Assembly (NCBI RefSeq): GCF_003129465.1
Contig: NZ_QFFF01000001.1
Coordinates: 2,279,501-2,343,500 of the forward strand
Length of the DNA: 64,000 bases
Direction of reading: 5' to 3'
Origin: Sphingosinicella humi
GTDB taxonomy: Bacteria; Pseudomonadota; Alphaproteobacteria; Sphingomonadales; Sphingomonadaceae
Below, piece after piece: positions 17,692-27,151 of the stretch. Made by a program: the position numbers and the translations under genes. A model generated the notes under the pieces. It was not told the origin of the DNA. It saw only the letters and a program-made list of their open reading frames with translations, and did not search any database. Position 1 is the stretch's first letter. The number at the start of each line of letters is the position of its first letter.

Positions 17692-19767
17692 GTGCTCTTC
17701 TCGCGTCTTTCCGGCCGGCTCGAAGCCCGTTTCGACGCCGAACGCGACCAGCTGCCGCTGTGGCTGCCGGTCGGCTTCGGTCTGGGCGTCGCGGCCTGGT
17801 TCGCGCTCTCCGACGCCTATGCCTGGACGGCGTTCCTGCTCGCGGCCGGAGCGCTCCTGTTCGGAGCCCTTGGCCGCGCCGGCACCCGCTGGGGCAAGGC
17901 GCTCGCCATTTTCGCCTTCGCCGCCGCGCTCGGATGCGGCCATATCTGGTGGAAGGCGGAACGGATCGCGGCGCCGGTGCTCGATCATCCCCGAATGGCG
18001 GAATTCACCGGAACGATCGAGCGCTTCCAGCGCCTGCCGGCTCGAGACTCGGTGCGGCTGGTCGTCCGGTCCGCCGACACCGGCCTGCCGCCCCGGCTGC
18101 GTGTCAATGTCGACGCGGAGGATGCGGTTCCGGCTCTCCAGCCGGGCGCCACCGTCCGCATCCGCGCCTGGATGATGCCGCCGCCGCCGATGGCCGTGCC
18201 GGGCGCCTATGACTTCGCGCGCTACGCCTGGTTCAGCCGCATCGGCGGCACCGGCCGCGCCAGCGAGGTCGAGGTGATCGCTCCCGCAGGAGAACCGGGC
18301 TGGCGCGCGATGATCGCCGGGTGGCGCCAGTCGCTGGCGGACCATGTCCAGTCGCGGCTGTCGGGCGGCGAGGGCGGCATCGCCACGGCGCTCGCCACCG
18401 GCGACCAGGGCGCCATCTCTGAGGTGGATGCCGAGGCGATGCGCCGCTCCGGCCTGGCCCACCTCCTGTCGGTGAGCGGGCTTCACCTGACGGCGGTGGT
18501 CGGCGCGGTGATGCTGCTGACGCTGAAGCTGCTGGCGCTGAGCCCCATGCTCGCCCTCCGCTTCCGCCTCACCGTCGTGGCGGCGGGCGCGGGAGCGCTG
18601 GCGGGCATCGCCTATACCATAGTCACCGGCGCCGAGGTGCCCACCGTCCGCGCCTGCGTCGCCGCGATCCTCGTGCTGATCGGCGTGGCGCTCGGGCGCG
18701 AGGCCATCACTCTGCGTCTGGTCGCGGTCGGCGCCCTCATCGTGCTTCTCTTCTGGCCCGAGTCCCTCGCCGGCGCGAGTTTCCAGCTGAGCTTCGCGGC
18801 CATCACCGCCATCGTCGCCCTGCACGAGCATCCCAGGATCAAGGCGCTGCTCACCCGCCGGGACGAAGGCCTGGCGCAGAAGGTCGGCCGCTTCCTCCTC
18901 GCCCTCATCCTCACCGGCCTCGCCGTCGAGATCGCACTGGCGCCCATCGCGCTCTATCATTTCCACAAGGCGGGCTTCTACGGCGCGCTCGCCAATGTCG
19001 TCGCCATTCCGCTCACCACTTTCATCATCATGCCGCTCGAGGCGTTGGCGCTGCTGTTCGACCTTGTCGCCCTCGGCGCGCCCTTCTGGTGGCTGACCGG
19101 CCAGACCCTTTCCCTGCTGCTCGGCCTCGCGCACGCCGTTGCCGAGACGCCGGGGGCGGTGGCGCTGCTCCCGACCATGCCGATGCCCGCCTTCGCGCTG
19201 ATGGTCGGGGGCGGGCTCTGGATCTGCCTCTGGAAGACGAAATGGCGCCGCTGGGGCCTCCTTCCCGTGGCGGCCGGAGCATTCTGGGCCCTCGGAACCC
19301 CCGCGCCCGACCTGGTCGTCACCGGCGACGGCCAACATCTCGCCCTCCGCACCGATCGCGGCGGCTTCGCCCTGCTCCGCACCCGCGCCGGGGATTATGT
19401 TCGCGACATGCTTTCAGAGACGTCGGGCTACGAGGGCGAACTTGCCGCCATCGAGGATTTGCCGACCGCCGCCTGCAGCGCCGACCTGTGCGCCGCCCAT
19501 TTCACGCGCGACGGTCGCACCTGGCGGCTGCTGGCGACCCGCAGCCGCCGCTATGTCGACTATGAGCCGCTGGAACGCGCCTGCGCCGCGGCCGATATCG
19601 TCGTCAGCGATCGCAGCTTGCCGCGCACCTGCCTCCCCCGCTGGCTCAAAGCCGACCGCACATTGCTGGAGCGCACCGGCGGCCTTGCCATCACGCTGGG
19701 CGACCGGCCTCGCGTCGTCACGGTCCGCGACCGGGTAGGGCGCCATCCCTGGATGCGCTTCGACTGA
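17608..19767 (+). CDS. comEC: ComEC/Rec2-family DNA-uptake channel protein
   Basis: Up to 719 residues; the open frame starts at 17608, but the first ~26 codons lie in the palindromic repeat, so the Met at 17686 (MTVLFSRLSGRLEARFDAER) may be the native start. The N-terminus has membrane helices and a DUF4131-type soluble part. The central ~220-530 region is the polytopic Competence domain (SGLAHLLSVSGLHLTAVVGA, the family hallmark). The C-terminal soluble part replaces the metallo-beta-lactamase domain, and I see no HxHxDH metal motif. It is expected in the inner membrane for single-strand DNA import. The gene stands alone, divergent from gltX. Confidence 0.85.
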   Translation: MPGPKTMNAEEIGAEAGVPGSRIKFGMTVLFSRLSGRLEARFDAERDQLPLWLPVGFGLGVAAWFALSDAYAWTAFLLAAGALLFGALGRAGTRWGKALAIFAFAAALGCGHIWWKAERIAAPVLDHPRMAEFTGTIERFQRLPARDSVRLVVRSADTGLPPRLRVNVDAEDAVPALQPGATVRIRAWMMPPPPMAVPGAYDFARYAWFSRIGGTGRASEVEVIAPAGEPGWRAMIAGWRQSLADHVQSRLSGGEGGIATALATGDQGAISEVDAEAMRRSGLAHLLSVSGLHLTAVVGAVMLLTLKLLALSPMLALRFRLTVVAAGAGALAGIAYTIVTGAEVPTVRACVAAILVLIGVALGREAITLRLVAVGALIVLLFWPESLAGASFQLSFAAITAIVALHEHPRIKALLTRRDEGLAQKVGRFLLALILTGLAVEIALAPIALYHFHKAGFYGALANVVAIPLTTFIIMPLEALALLFDLVALGAPFWWLTGQTLSLLLGLAHAVAETPGAVALLPTMPMPAFALMVGGGLWICLWKTKWRRWGLLPVAAGAFWALGTPAPDLVVTGDGQHLALRTDRGGFALLRTRAGDYVRDMLSETSGYEGELAAIEDLPTAACSADLCAAHFTRDGRTWRLLATRSRRYVDYEPLERACAAADIVVSDRSLPRTCLPRWLKADRTLLERTGGLAITLGDRPRVVTVRDRVGRHPWMRFD

Positions 19768-19803
19768 GCGGAACCGCGCCATGCAGGCCGACGTTCGCGC
19801 AGG

Positions 19804-21663
19804 ATGGCGGAGGACAAGCCGACATTCTGGACCGGCGGCCATGGTCGCCGGCGCATCGAGGATTACGGCCTCATCGGCGACAGCGAGACGGCGGCGCTGG
19901 TCAGCCGCACCGGCTCGATCGACTGGCTGTGCTGGCCGCGCTTCGACTCCGAAGCTTGCCTCGCCGCCTTGCTCGGCGACGAGGGCAACGGCTTCTGGCG
20001 CATTGCGCCCTGCGGCGAGATCCGCGGGACCCGCCGGCGCTATCGCGGCAACACGCTGATCCTTGAGACCTTGTTCGAGACGGATGAAGGCAAGGTCCTC
20101 CTGATCGACCTGATGCCCTTGAGAGGCCGCAATTCCGATATCGTTCGCGTGCTCGTCGGCCGGGAGGGGCGGGTGACGATCCGCTCGGTGCTCGACCTGC
20201 GCTTCGAATATGGCAAGCTCCGCCCGCTCATCCGGCGGGTCGAGGATGGCGAGATCTCAGCGATCGCCGGGCCGCACGGCATCGTCCTCAGGAGCGACCG
20301 GGAGCTCAGTGTCGAGGAAACCGCCATCGTCGGCGAATGCACGGTCGAGGAGGGCGATCGCGTCAATTTCGTGCTCACCTATTTCCCGTCGCACACCGAC
20401 GTGCCGGAGCCGGTCGATGTCGCCGCGGCCGTGAAGGAGACGGAGGCCTTCTGGCAGGATTGGGCCGGACGGTGCACCTATAAGGGCCCCTATCGCGACG
20501 CGGTCGTGCGCTCGCTCGTCACGCTCAAGGCCCTCACCTATCGTCCCACGGGAGGAACGGTCGCCGCCGCAACGGCCTCGCTCCCCGAGTCCATGGGCGG
20601 GGAACGCAACTGGGATTATCGCTATTGCTGGCTGCGCGACGCCGCCTTCATGCTGCTCGCCTTCGTCCACGGCGGTTACCGGGAGGAAGCCGCGGCGTGG
20701 CGCGACTGGCTGATTCGCGCAGGAGCGGGCGAACCCGGCGACGCCAAGCCGCTCTACGCCCTCGACGGCGATCAAGGCATTCTCGAACGGCCGGCCCCCT
20801 GGCTCAAGGGCTTCAACGGGTCGCAGCCGGTGCGGTTCGGCAACGCGGCGCACGACCAACTCCAGCTCGACGTCTTCGGGGAGGTGATCGACTCTCTTCA
20901 TCTAGCCCGCGGCCGCGGTCTTGAAGCCGATGGATATGAATGGGATCTCCAGCGCAAGCTTCTGGAGGCGCTTGAGAAATGCTGGCAAGGTCCGGACGCC
21001 GGAATCTGGGAAGTCCGCTCCAACCCACAGAATTTCATTCATTCGAAGGTGCTCGCCTGGGCGGCGTTCGACCGGGGCGTGCGGAGCTTCGAGGGGCATT
21101 GCGAGCACGGCGTGCTGGAACGCTGGGCCCGCGTGCGCGACGAAATACGCGACCAGGTGCTCGCCAGGGGCTTCGATAGGGAGAGGAACAGCTTCGTCCG
21201 CTCCTATGAATCGCGCGAACTGGACGCGAGCACGCTGCTGCTGCCGATCGTCGGCTTCATCGATGCCAACGATCCACGCGCGATCGGGACTACGCGCGCG
21301 ATCGAAACGGAGCTGATGAAGGACGGGCTCGTCCAGCGCTACGATACCAGTCGCTCACCGGATGGTTTGCCGCCCGGCGAGGGAAGCTTCCTGGCCTGCA
21401 GCTTCTGGCTGGTCGACAATTATCACCTGCAGGGCCGGCGCGATGACGCCCATGCGCTGTTCGAGAGATTGCTGGGCCTTGCGAACGATCTGGGGCTGCT
21501 CTCCGAGCAATATAATGCCGCCAAGGGTTTCATGCTCGGCAACTTCCCCCAAGCGTTGTCGCACCTCGCGCTGGTGAACAGCGCCTATAATCTTTCGGAA
21601 GCAAAGGGCCCTGCCGAGGAGCGGCTGAGCAAGGCTAGCCCTCGTCCCGCCGGGCCAGCATGA
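19804..21663 (+). CDS. Glycoside hydrolase family 15 protein (glucoamylase/trehalase-like)
   Basis: 619 residues without a signal peptide, so probably cytoplasmic. The N-terminal beta domain shows DYGLIGDSETAALVSRTGS and IDWLCWPRFDS. The (alpha/alpha)6 barrel has the GH15 marks GGERNWDYRYCWLRDAAFML and YNAAKGFMLGNFPQALSHLA. Bacterial homologues hydrolyse trehalose or alpha-glucans. Its 3' end overlaps the 3' end of the convergent SDR gene by 29 bp. It follows comEC by 36 bp. Confidence 0.9.
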   Translation: MAEDKPTFWTGGHGRRRIEDYGLIGDSETAALVSRTGSIDWLCWPRFDSEACLAALLGDEGNGFWRIAPCGEIRGTRRRYRGNTLILETLFETDEGKVLLIDLMPLRGRNSDIVRVLVGREGRVTIRSVLDLRFEYGKLRPLIRRVEDGEISAIAGPHGIVLRSDRELSVEETAIVGECTVEEGDRVNFVLTYFPSHTDVPEPVDVAAAVKETEAFWQDWAGRCTYKGPYRDAVVRSLVTLKALTYRPTGGTVAAATASLPESMGGERNWDYRYCWLRDAAFMLLAFVHGGYREEAAAWRDWLIRAGAGEPGDAKPLYALDGDQGILERPAPWLKGFNGSQPVRFGNAAHDQLQLDVFGEVIDSLHLARGRGLEADGYEWDLQRKLLEALEKCWQGPDAGIWEVRSNPQNFIHSKVLAWAAFDRGVRSFEGHCEHGVLERWARVRDEIRDQVLARGFDRERNSFVRSYESRELDASTLLLPIVGFIDANDPRAIGTTRAIETELMKDGLVQRYDTSRSPDGLPPGEGSFLACSFWLVDNYHLQGRRDDAHALFERLLGLANDLGLLSEQYNAAKGFMLGNFPQALSHLALVNSAYNLSEAKGPAEERLSKASPRPAGPA

Positions 21664-22648
21664 AGCCCAGCCCGGCGCCCGCCGCGACCGCCGCGACCGC
21701 CCCCGCGACCGCGCCGCGATTGCGGTTGAGCCACATCTGCGTGCTGGTCGCATGGGCGACGTCGTCGAACCGGCCATGGGCGGCGAAGTCGCCGGGCACC
21801 GGCTCGAAGAGATTGTCTTTCCGGCCGGGCGACACCGGCGCAGGGGCGGATTGCCCGTCCACGCCGGTTTCGGCCAGATACTCGTCGAGCAGGGCAGAGG
21901 CGGCTTCATCGCCGAGGATCGCCTCGAGCGTGGTCGATCCGACCCAGACTTCCTTGCGGTTGGCGTGGGCCGCGAAATGGATGGCGCGCGCGGCGACCTC
22001 GGGCTGATAGATCTTGCCGACCGGCCTCGGCTTCTTGCCCATATGGGTCCGCGCCCACTCGAATTGCGGCGTGTTGAGCGCCGGCAGCTGGACCATGCAC
22101 ATCCTGACCTGGCTGCCGCGGTAGTCGAGCTCCGGACGGACGGAATCGAGGAAGCCCTGAACGGCGTGTTTGGCGCCGCAATAGGCCGACTGGAGCGGAA
22201 TCCCGCGATAGGCGAGGGCGGAGCCGACCAGCACGATCATGCCGCTGTCGCGCGGCAGCATCCGTTTCAGCGCGGCCCGCGTGCCGTGGACCTGGCCCAT
22301 ATAGGTGACTTCGGTGACGCGCCGATATTCCTCCGGCGTCATCTCCATGAAGGGCGAGAAGATGCCGGCGAAAGCGTTGTTGATCCAGATATCGATCGGC
22401 CCCAGCTCGCGCTCGATCCGTTCCGCCGCCGCCTCCACGGCGTCGCAGTCGGTCACGTCGACCGAGATGCCGAGTGCCCGCCCGCCCATCGCCTCCACTT
22501 CGGCGCAGGCAGCATCGATCCGCTCTTTCCCTCGCGCCAGGACTACGACGTCAGCGCCGGCCTTGGCGAACTCGCGCACGGTCGCCCGCCCAACCCCGGC
22601 CGAGCCACCCGTCACCACCACTATTTCCCCCTGCTTATGCTCGGGCAT
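21635..22648 (-). CDS. SDR family oxidoreductase with C-terminal membrane helix
   Basis: 337 residues. The Rossmann motif is VVTGGSAGVGRATVREFAKA (TGxxxGxG), followed by VVLARGKERI, which suggests NADP(H). The catalytic Ser is in LVGSALAYRGIP, and the YxxxK motif is AYCGAKHAVQGF. This core is the usual 250-residue short-chain dehydrogenase. The extra ~80 C-terminal residues end in a Gly/Ala-rich hydrophobic helix (GAVAGAVAAVAAGAGLGFML), probably a membrane anchor. The substrate is unknown. It overlaps the end of the GH15 gene tail to tail. Confidence 0.88.
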   Translation of the reverse strand: MPEHKQGEIVVVTGGSAGVGRATVREFAKAGADVVVLARGKERIDAACAEVEAMGGRALGISVDVTDCDAVEAAAERIERELGPIDIWINNAFAGIFSPFMEMTPEEYRRVTEVTYMGQVHGTRAALKRMLPRDSGMIVLVGSALAYRGIPLQSAYCGAKHAVQGFLDSVRPELDYRGSQVRMCMVQLPALNTPQFEWARTHMGKKPRPVGKIYQPEVAARAIHFAAHANRKEVWVGSTTLEAILGDEAASALLDEYLAETGVDGQSAPAPVSPGRKDNLFEPVPGDFAAHGRFDDVAHATSTQMWLNRNRGAVAGAVAAVAAGAGLGFMLARRDEG

Positions 22649-22732
22649 GATGCTTTATCCCTGGTGCATGTCGTTGCACGAACGGGACGAGGGGCCAGCA
22701 AGTTCCGTGACGGCGGCTTACCTTGGCTCGCG

Positions 22733-23548
22733 TCAGGATGCCTGCCGCATCCCCTCACATGTTCGCCATCGCAATTGCTTCCCGGCCTCGCGGACATGAG
22801 TCCGTGGCCCGTGGCCGAATTCCAGATGCCAGTGCGGTCCCGTGCCCTGATAGCGGCCTCGGCCCGACTCCCAAATGAGCGACTGCACTTCGACCTGCGC
22901 CAGGCGTGCCGCCGCAAAGATCTGCTGCCGGGTCAGGCCGACGATGTCCCGAGCACGGTCGAGCACATGGGCGCTGTTGAGTACGCGGGTGACGCCTCTC
23001 CGAAAAAGCGCCCGCTGCAACGCCGCCGTGCGCCTGCCGCTCGTTATGCGACCTCCAAGCTGTTGAATGGCCCGGTCGATCGTGACGAGGCCCTTGCGCC
23101 GAACGGCAGCGCCGGAGCTCCTGGTGCCGACCTTGGAAGGGATAGAGAGACCGGCGGTGACCGGTATTTGGCTGCACAATTTCGTCGCTGTCGTATCGAA
23201 GACCGACTCAGATTGCAGCTCGCGATAGTTGTTCGGCGTGTCCGGCAAGCGGCCCGAACCCAGAAGAGAGCCTTCGCCATTATGCCGGCTCCATTCCAGT
23301 GCCGACATCTTCCAGGCAATACAGTCGAAGCGCACCCGAACTCTTTCCTCGTGCGCGGCGCCGCCGCCTTGTGGGAACCTCTGCCTCAGCCAAGCTACCG
23401 GCTGCCCGCGTTCGACTTTCAGACTGGCCGAATCGATATGCCAACCGTCGGCAGCACCGTCAGGCACGCACGCGTTCACCCAATTCGCGGCCCAGGCCGA
23501 ACTGGTCACACCGGCCACCAATAGGGAAAGCAAAGCGGCGCGAACCAC
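22733..23548 (-). CDS. Exported M15-like peptidase with N-terminal surface-adhesin-like domain
   Basis: 271 residues from a GTG five bases after GGAGG. Residues 1-20 (VRAALLSLLVAGVTSSAWA) form a Sec signal with an AWA-A cleavage site. The next ~110 residues resemble the Surface_adhesin protein E domain (WHIDSASL, RVRFDCIAWKMSALEW). The C-terminal half has the M15 metallopeptidase marks: SGRRTAALQRAL, then SAHVLDRARD, which fits SxHxxxxAxD, and finally HWHLEF. It therefore probably cleaves peptidoglycan peptides (D,D- or L,D-carboxypeptidase or endopeptidase) in the periplasm. The metal-binding residues look present. Confidence 0.6.
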   Translation of the reverse strand: MVRAALLSLLVAGVTSSAWAANWVNACVPDGAADGWHIDSASLKVERGQPVAWLRQRFPQGGGAAHEERVRVRFDCIAWKMSALEWSRHNGEGSLLGSGRLPDTPNNYRELQSESVFDTTATKLCSQIPVTAGLSIPSKVGTRSSGAAVRRKGLVTIDRAIQQLGGRITSGRRTAALQRALFRRGVTRVLNSAHVLDRARDIVGLTRQQIFAAARLAQVEVQSLIWESGRGRYQGTGPHWHLEFGHGPRTHVREAGKQLRWRTCEGMRQAS

Positions 23549-23999
23549 ATGATCCTCCCAAGTGCCCAGCCATCGTGGCCGTCGCAGAGCAAATCTTACC
23601 AGAGCTTAGTCCAGCTTGCATCATCTGCCTACGAGCGAAGAAGTTGCCGTCGCAAAAGGCGAGTACCTGGCCGCCTTTCTCGTAAGATTCGTTACGGCTA
23701 AAAGGAATCTGCGCGATGACGCAAAACAGTTTGTCAGCCCCTCATCTATACGGCACAGCCTTCCTGGCTCGGCAGGTCGAGAAAAGTCGTCGACTCACCG
23801 CACCACTGCGTGTTTTACGGTAAGACTCACGTCAGCCTGAGATTTAGTTGGAGAGCGGGCAAAAGTAGTACGGGCAGCGAAACAAATTCATCTTTTGACT
23901 CGCCGAGTCGCAATCGCACGCCCTTGCTGGCGCGGAGCCCTTCTGGCTTGAGCTCCCGCCGTTTCGCTGGTGAATCCGGCTTATTAGAATGTCAGGTCT
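23549..23999. other. Gene-free region upstream of the type I secretion operon
   Basis: These 451 bp separate the divergent peptidase and secretion genes and look richer in A+T than the flanks. Short frames here have no convincing start or composition. A small hairpin (AAAGGCG at 23655-23661 with CGCCTTT at 23672-23678, 10-base loop) and an 8-bp inverted repeat (AATCTTAC 23592, GTAAGATT 23682) are present. It must contain the promoters of both flanking genes, but I cannot assign -35/-10 boxes. Confidence 0.4.
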
Positions 24000-25748
24000 A
24001 TGAACAAATTGAATGAAGGCGCCTTGAAGCAGGCCATTGCTGCAACCAAGAGCCACTACAAATATGCGGCTGCGTTCAGCGCGTTGCTGAATATTCTTTT
24101 CATATTTCCTGTGCTGTACATGCTTCAGGTCTATGATCGGGTTGTTCCGACTCAAGGCACCTTGACGCTCGTCTTGTTGACGATCGTCCTGATGTTCGCC
24201 CTGATGACCCTGTCCTTGCTCGATTATTCCCGGTCGAGGCTGCTCGTTCGAGCCAGTGCACGGCTGGATCAGGTGCTGGCGCGTCCCATCCTGTCCATGG
24301 CGCTGGGATCGTCGGATCGATCGGATATCGGGCTGCGCCAGGCGATGCGTGAATTCGACACCCTGCGCCAGACGGTGAGCGGCACCAGCATTCTGGCGCT
24401 CCTCGATGCCCCCTGGACGCCGATCTACATCCTGATCTGTTTCCTCATCCATCCGCTGCTCGGGCTGCTGGCGTTCGGGGGAGCGGCAGGCCTGATCTTC
24501 ATCGCATGGCGCAATGAGCAGGCGACGCATCTGCCGCTCAAGGACGCGAATGATGCCGCCGCGCGCGCTTATGCCAGCCAGGACGCGAGCGCCGCATCGG
24601 CGGACACCATTCGCGCACTCGGCATGCGCGAGGCGATCGTGAACCGGCACCTGCGCGAGCGCGAGACGATGATGCGTCTGCAAACCGAGGCGAGCTTCAA
24701 GTCGAGCACGCATGTGGCGGCCTCGAAGTTCGTCCGGCTGGCGCTCCAATCCGGTGCGCTGGGCCTGGGAGCGCTGCTCGCGATCAATGACCAGATCTCT
24801 CCGGGCGCGATCTTCGCGGCGATGTTCCTGGTTGGCAGAGCCTTGGCCCCGATCGATCAGATGCTGGGCGCCTGGAGGAACATCGTCCAGATGAGAGACG
24901 CGCATCGCTCATTGTCGAAGCTCCTCCTCCTTCACGATTCAAAATCGGAACAGACGACGCTCCCCCCTCCCCAGGGCCGGATCGAAGTCGAGAATGTCAG
25001 CGTGTTCGGCAAATCCGAGGAACGGCCGATCCTGAGCGGCGTCCGCTTCGCGGTCGAACCGGGGGAAGTCGTCGGCATTGTCGGGCCCAGCGGGGCAGGC
25101 AAGTCGACCCTGGCGCGGGTCATCGCCGGCGCCCTCACTCCGGACCGCGGGACGGTGAGGTTTGGCGGCGCTGAACAGACGGACTGGGATCCGGAGATCC
25201 TGGCCCAGCATGTCGGCTATATGCCGCAGGAGCCGACGCTGTTCGCGGGCACGATCAAGGACAATATCGCGAGGTTCAGGTCCAATACCGCCTCTGGAGG
25301 TCGGTCGGTCGATGCCGCCGCCATTGAAGCGGCCAAGCTTACCGGGGCGCACGACGTCATTCTGCGCTTGTCCGGCGGCTATGACTATGAGCTCGATTGG
25401 GGCGGTCGCGGCTTGTCGACGGGCCAGGCGCAACGGATCGCCTTTGCGAGGGCGGTCTTCGGTTCGCCCGACTTCCTCGTGCTGGACGAGCCGAATTCCC
25501 ACTTGGATGCGGACGGCGACCTGCAACTCATCACCACGCTGGGAGAGCTCAAGGCCAACGGCGTCACGATCCTCATCGTTACGCACAAGCTCAGCATATT
25601 GCCGATCGTCGACAAGCTCGTCGTGATGCAGGACGGGCGGGTCGAGATGTACGGCCCTCGCGACGACGTGATGGGTCGAATCGCGCCGCCGGAACCGAAA
25701 CGGCCGGTGACGCACGTTCAGGCGGGCACCGAAGGAGACATCAGGTGA
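24000..25748 (+). CDS. Type I secretion ABC transporter ATPase/permease (AtrD/PrtD-like)
   Basis: 582 residues: an N-terminal membrane domain with about six helices (first at AAFSALLNILFIFPVLYML, with the family mark LQVYDRVVPTQGTLTL) and a C-terminal ATPase. Walker A is GPSGAGKST (about residue 360), the signature is LSTGQAQRIAFARA (about 471) and Walker B is FLVLDEPNSHLD. PrtD/HlyB-type permeases drive one-step export of proteins with C-terminal signals; no N-terminal C39-type peptidase domain is present. It is coupled to the HlyD gene by a GTGA overlap. Gellan/sphingan loci carry a similar pair (atrD, atrB), and rhizobial PrsDE exports polysaccharide-cleaving enzymes. The beta-helix protein at 39051-41960 is a candidate substrate. 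Confidence 0.93.
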   Translation: MNKLNEGALKQAIAATKSHYKYAAAFSALLNILFIFPVLYMLQVYDRVVPTQGTLTLVLLTIVLMFALMTLSLLDYSRSRLLVRASARLDQVLARPILSMALGSSDRSDIGLRQAMREFDTLRQTVSGTSILALLDAPWTPIYILICFLIHPLLGLLAFGGAAGLIFIAWRNEQATHLPLKDANDAAARAYASQDASAASADTIRALGMREAIVNRHLRERETMMRLQTEASFKSSTHVAASKFVRLALQSGALGLGALLAINDQISPGAIFAAMFLVGRALAPIDQMLGAWRNIVQMRDAHRSLSKLLLLHDSKSEQTTLPPPQGRIEVENVSVFGKSEERPILSGVRFAVEPGEVVGIVGPSGAGKSTLARVIAGALTPDRGTVRFGGAEQTDWDPEILAQHVGYMPQEPTLFAGTIKDNIARFRSNTASGGRSVDAAAIEAAKLTGAHDVILRLSGGYDYELDWGGRGLSTGQAQRIAFARAVFGSPDFLVLDEPNSHLDADGDLQLITTLGELKANGVTILIVTHKLSILPIVDKLVVMQDGRVEMYGPRDDVMGRIAPPEPKRPVTHVQAGTEGDIR

Positions 25749-27133
25749 GGCAGGATCTCGTGCTTTCGGGCAAGCGGGCCGTTGCGAATGTGGGCGGGTT
25801 CCCTGTTGTCGGCCCAGACTATGGCGCGACGGGTGACCCGTCCCGCGAAATTCGCTTCGGCCTGATCATCGCCGCGATCTTCTTTATCGGCTTCCTCGGA
25901 TGGGCGGCGATCGCGCCCATGGACGCCGCCGCTTATGCGGATGGCAAGCTGGTCGTGTCGGGACAGCGTCAAACGGTTCAGCATCGCGATGGCGGCATCG
26001 TCGGGGCACTCTACGTCACCGAGGGGCAGCAGGTCCGTCGCGGTCAGGTTCTGATGCAGCTCGCCGCCTCCGAGCTGCTCGCGCAGGAACGGTCCCTTAC
26101 GTCGCAGTTCATCGGCCTCTTGGCACAAAAGGCCAGGCTCCAGGCCGAGCAGGCGGGCCGAAATGTCATTCCGATGCCCGCGGGGCTTGCCGGATTGAGC
26201 GGCGAGGATGCTTCGATCGCGCAAGAAGCGTTGAGGCTGCAGCAAATGCAATTGCAGACGCGCTCGTCCCTTCTGGAGGCGCAGCGGGCGGCGTTCGGGC
26301 AGCGCACGGCGCAGATAGCGCACGAGGCGGACGGTTATCGAAGCCAGTTGGAATCCGCCGCGGAACAGGAACGCCTCCTCACCGAGGAGCTTCGTGGTCT
26401 CAAGGAACTGGCCGCCAAGGGTTTCGTATCCCGCAACCGCATTCGCGCCCTCGAGCGGGCCCGAGCGGAATTGCGCGGACAGCGCGGGCAGTATCGCGCC
26501 TCGATCGCCGGATCGGGCGAGGCGGTGGGCGAAGCCCGTGTCCGCATACTCGAGCTCGAGCGCGAGCATCAGGAGCGCGTCGCTGCCGAGTTGCGTGAGG
26601 TCGAAACGACGCTGCGCGACGTGCAGCCGAGGCTGACCTCCGCGCGCGACCAGTTGAGACGCACAGCGATCAAGGCCCCGGTCGGCGGTGCCGTTGTCGG
26701 ACTTAGCGTCTTTACCGTGGGCGGCGTGGTTGCGCCTGGCCAGAAGCTGTTGGATGTCGTGCCGAGGAACGCGCCGATGCTGGTCGAGGCCCGAGTGGCG
26801 CCGAAGGATGCGGACGACCTCGCACCCGGGCAAACTGGCCTCGTGCGCTTTCCCGGCCTTCACGAGCGGAACCTGCCCAATCTCGAAGGACGGATAACCC
26901 GTATCTCCGCGGACGCGCTCGTCGACGAGCGCACCGGCGAGAGCTATTTCACGGTCGACGTGGAGGTCCCGCTGGAGGAGCTGAAAGGCCTGCGGGGCGA
27001 AGGCGACGGTAAGCTGGCCTTGAGAGCCGGTATGCCCGCTCAGGTTCTCATCCCGCTGAGGAAGCGGACGGCGCTCCAATATGCGTTTGAACCGCTCTTC
27101 GCGGGCATGTGGAGGTCGCTCCGGGAGCAGTAA
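25745..27133 (+). CDS. HlyD-family type I secretion adaptor (AtrB/PrtE-like)
   Basis: 462 residues from a GTG that overlaps the stop of the ATPase gene. The order is a short cytoplasmic tail, one membrane helix (about 38-58, GLIIAAIFFIGFLGWAAIAP), a lipoyl-like strand pair (VQHRDGGIVGALYVTEGQQV), a long coiled-coil hairpin (about 110-300, many Glu/Arg/Ala heptads), a second half-lipoyl segment (IKAPVGGAVVGLSVFTVGG) and a C-terminal beta-barrel ending in a short tail. It links the ABC transporter to an outer-membrane TolC-like channel, which is not coded in the window. Confidence 0.92.
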   Translation: MRQDLVLSGKRAVANVGGFPVVGPDYGATGDPSREIRFGLIIAAIFFIGFLGWAAIAPMDAAAYADGKLVVSGQRQTVQHRDGGIVGALYVTEGQQVRRGQVLMQLAASELLAQERSLTSQFIGLLAQKARLQAEQAGRNVIPMPAGLAGLSGEDASIAQEALRLQQMQLQTRSSLLEAQRAAFGQRTAQIAHEADGYRSQLESAAEQERLLTEELRGLKELAAKGFVSRNRIRALERARAELRGQRGQYRASIAGSGEAVGEARVRILELEREHQERVAAELREVETTLRDVQPRLTSARDQLRRTAIKAPVGGAVVGLSVFTVGGVVAPGQKLLDVVPRNAPMLVEARVAPKDADDLAPGQTGLVRFPGLHERNLPNLEGRITRISADALVDERTGESYFTVDVEVPLEELKGLRGEGDGKLALRAGMPAQVLIPLRKRTALQYAFEPLFAGMWRSLREQ

Positions 27134-27151
27134 GGCAGCAGGGAGGCGACG

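Noticed and set aside
22733-23548. Plus-strand frames opposite the peptidase gene
   Set aside because: The minus-strand frame has a signal peptide, a ribosome site and ordered motifs. The opposite frames have none of these.
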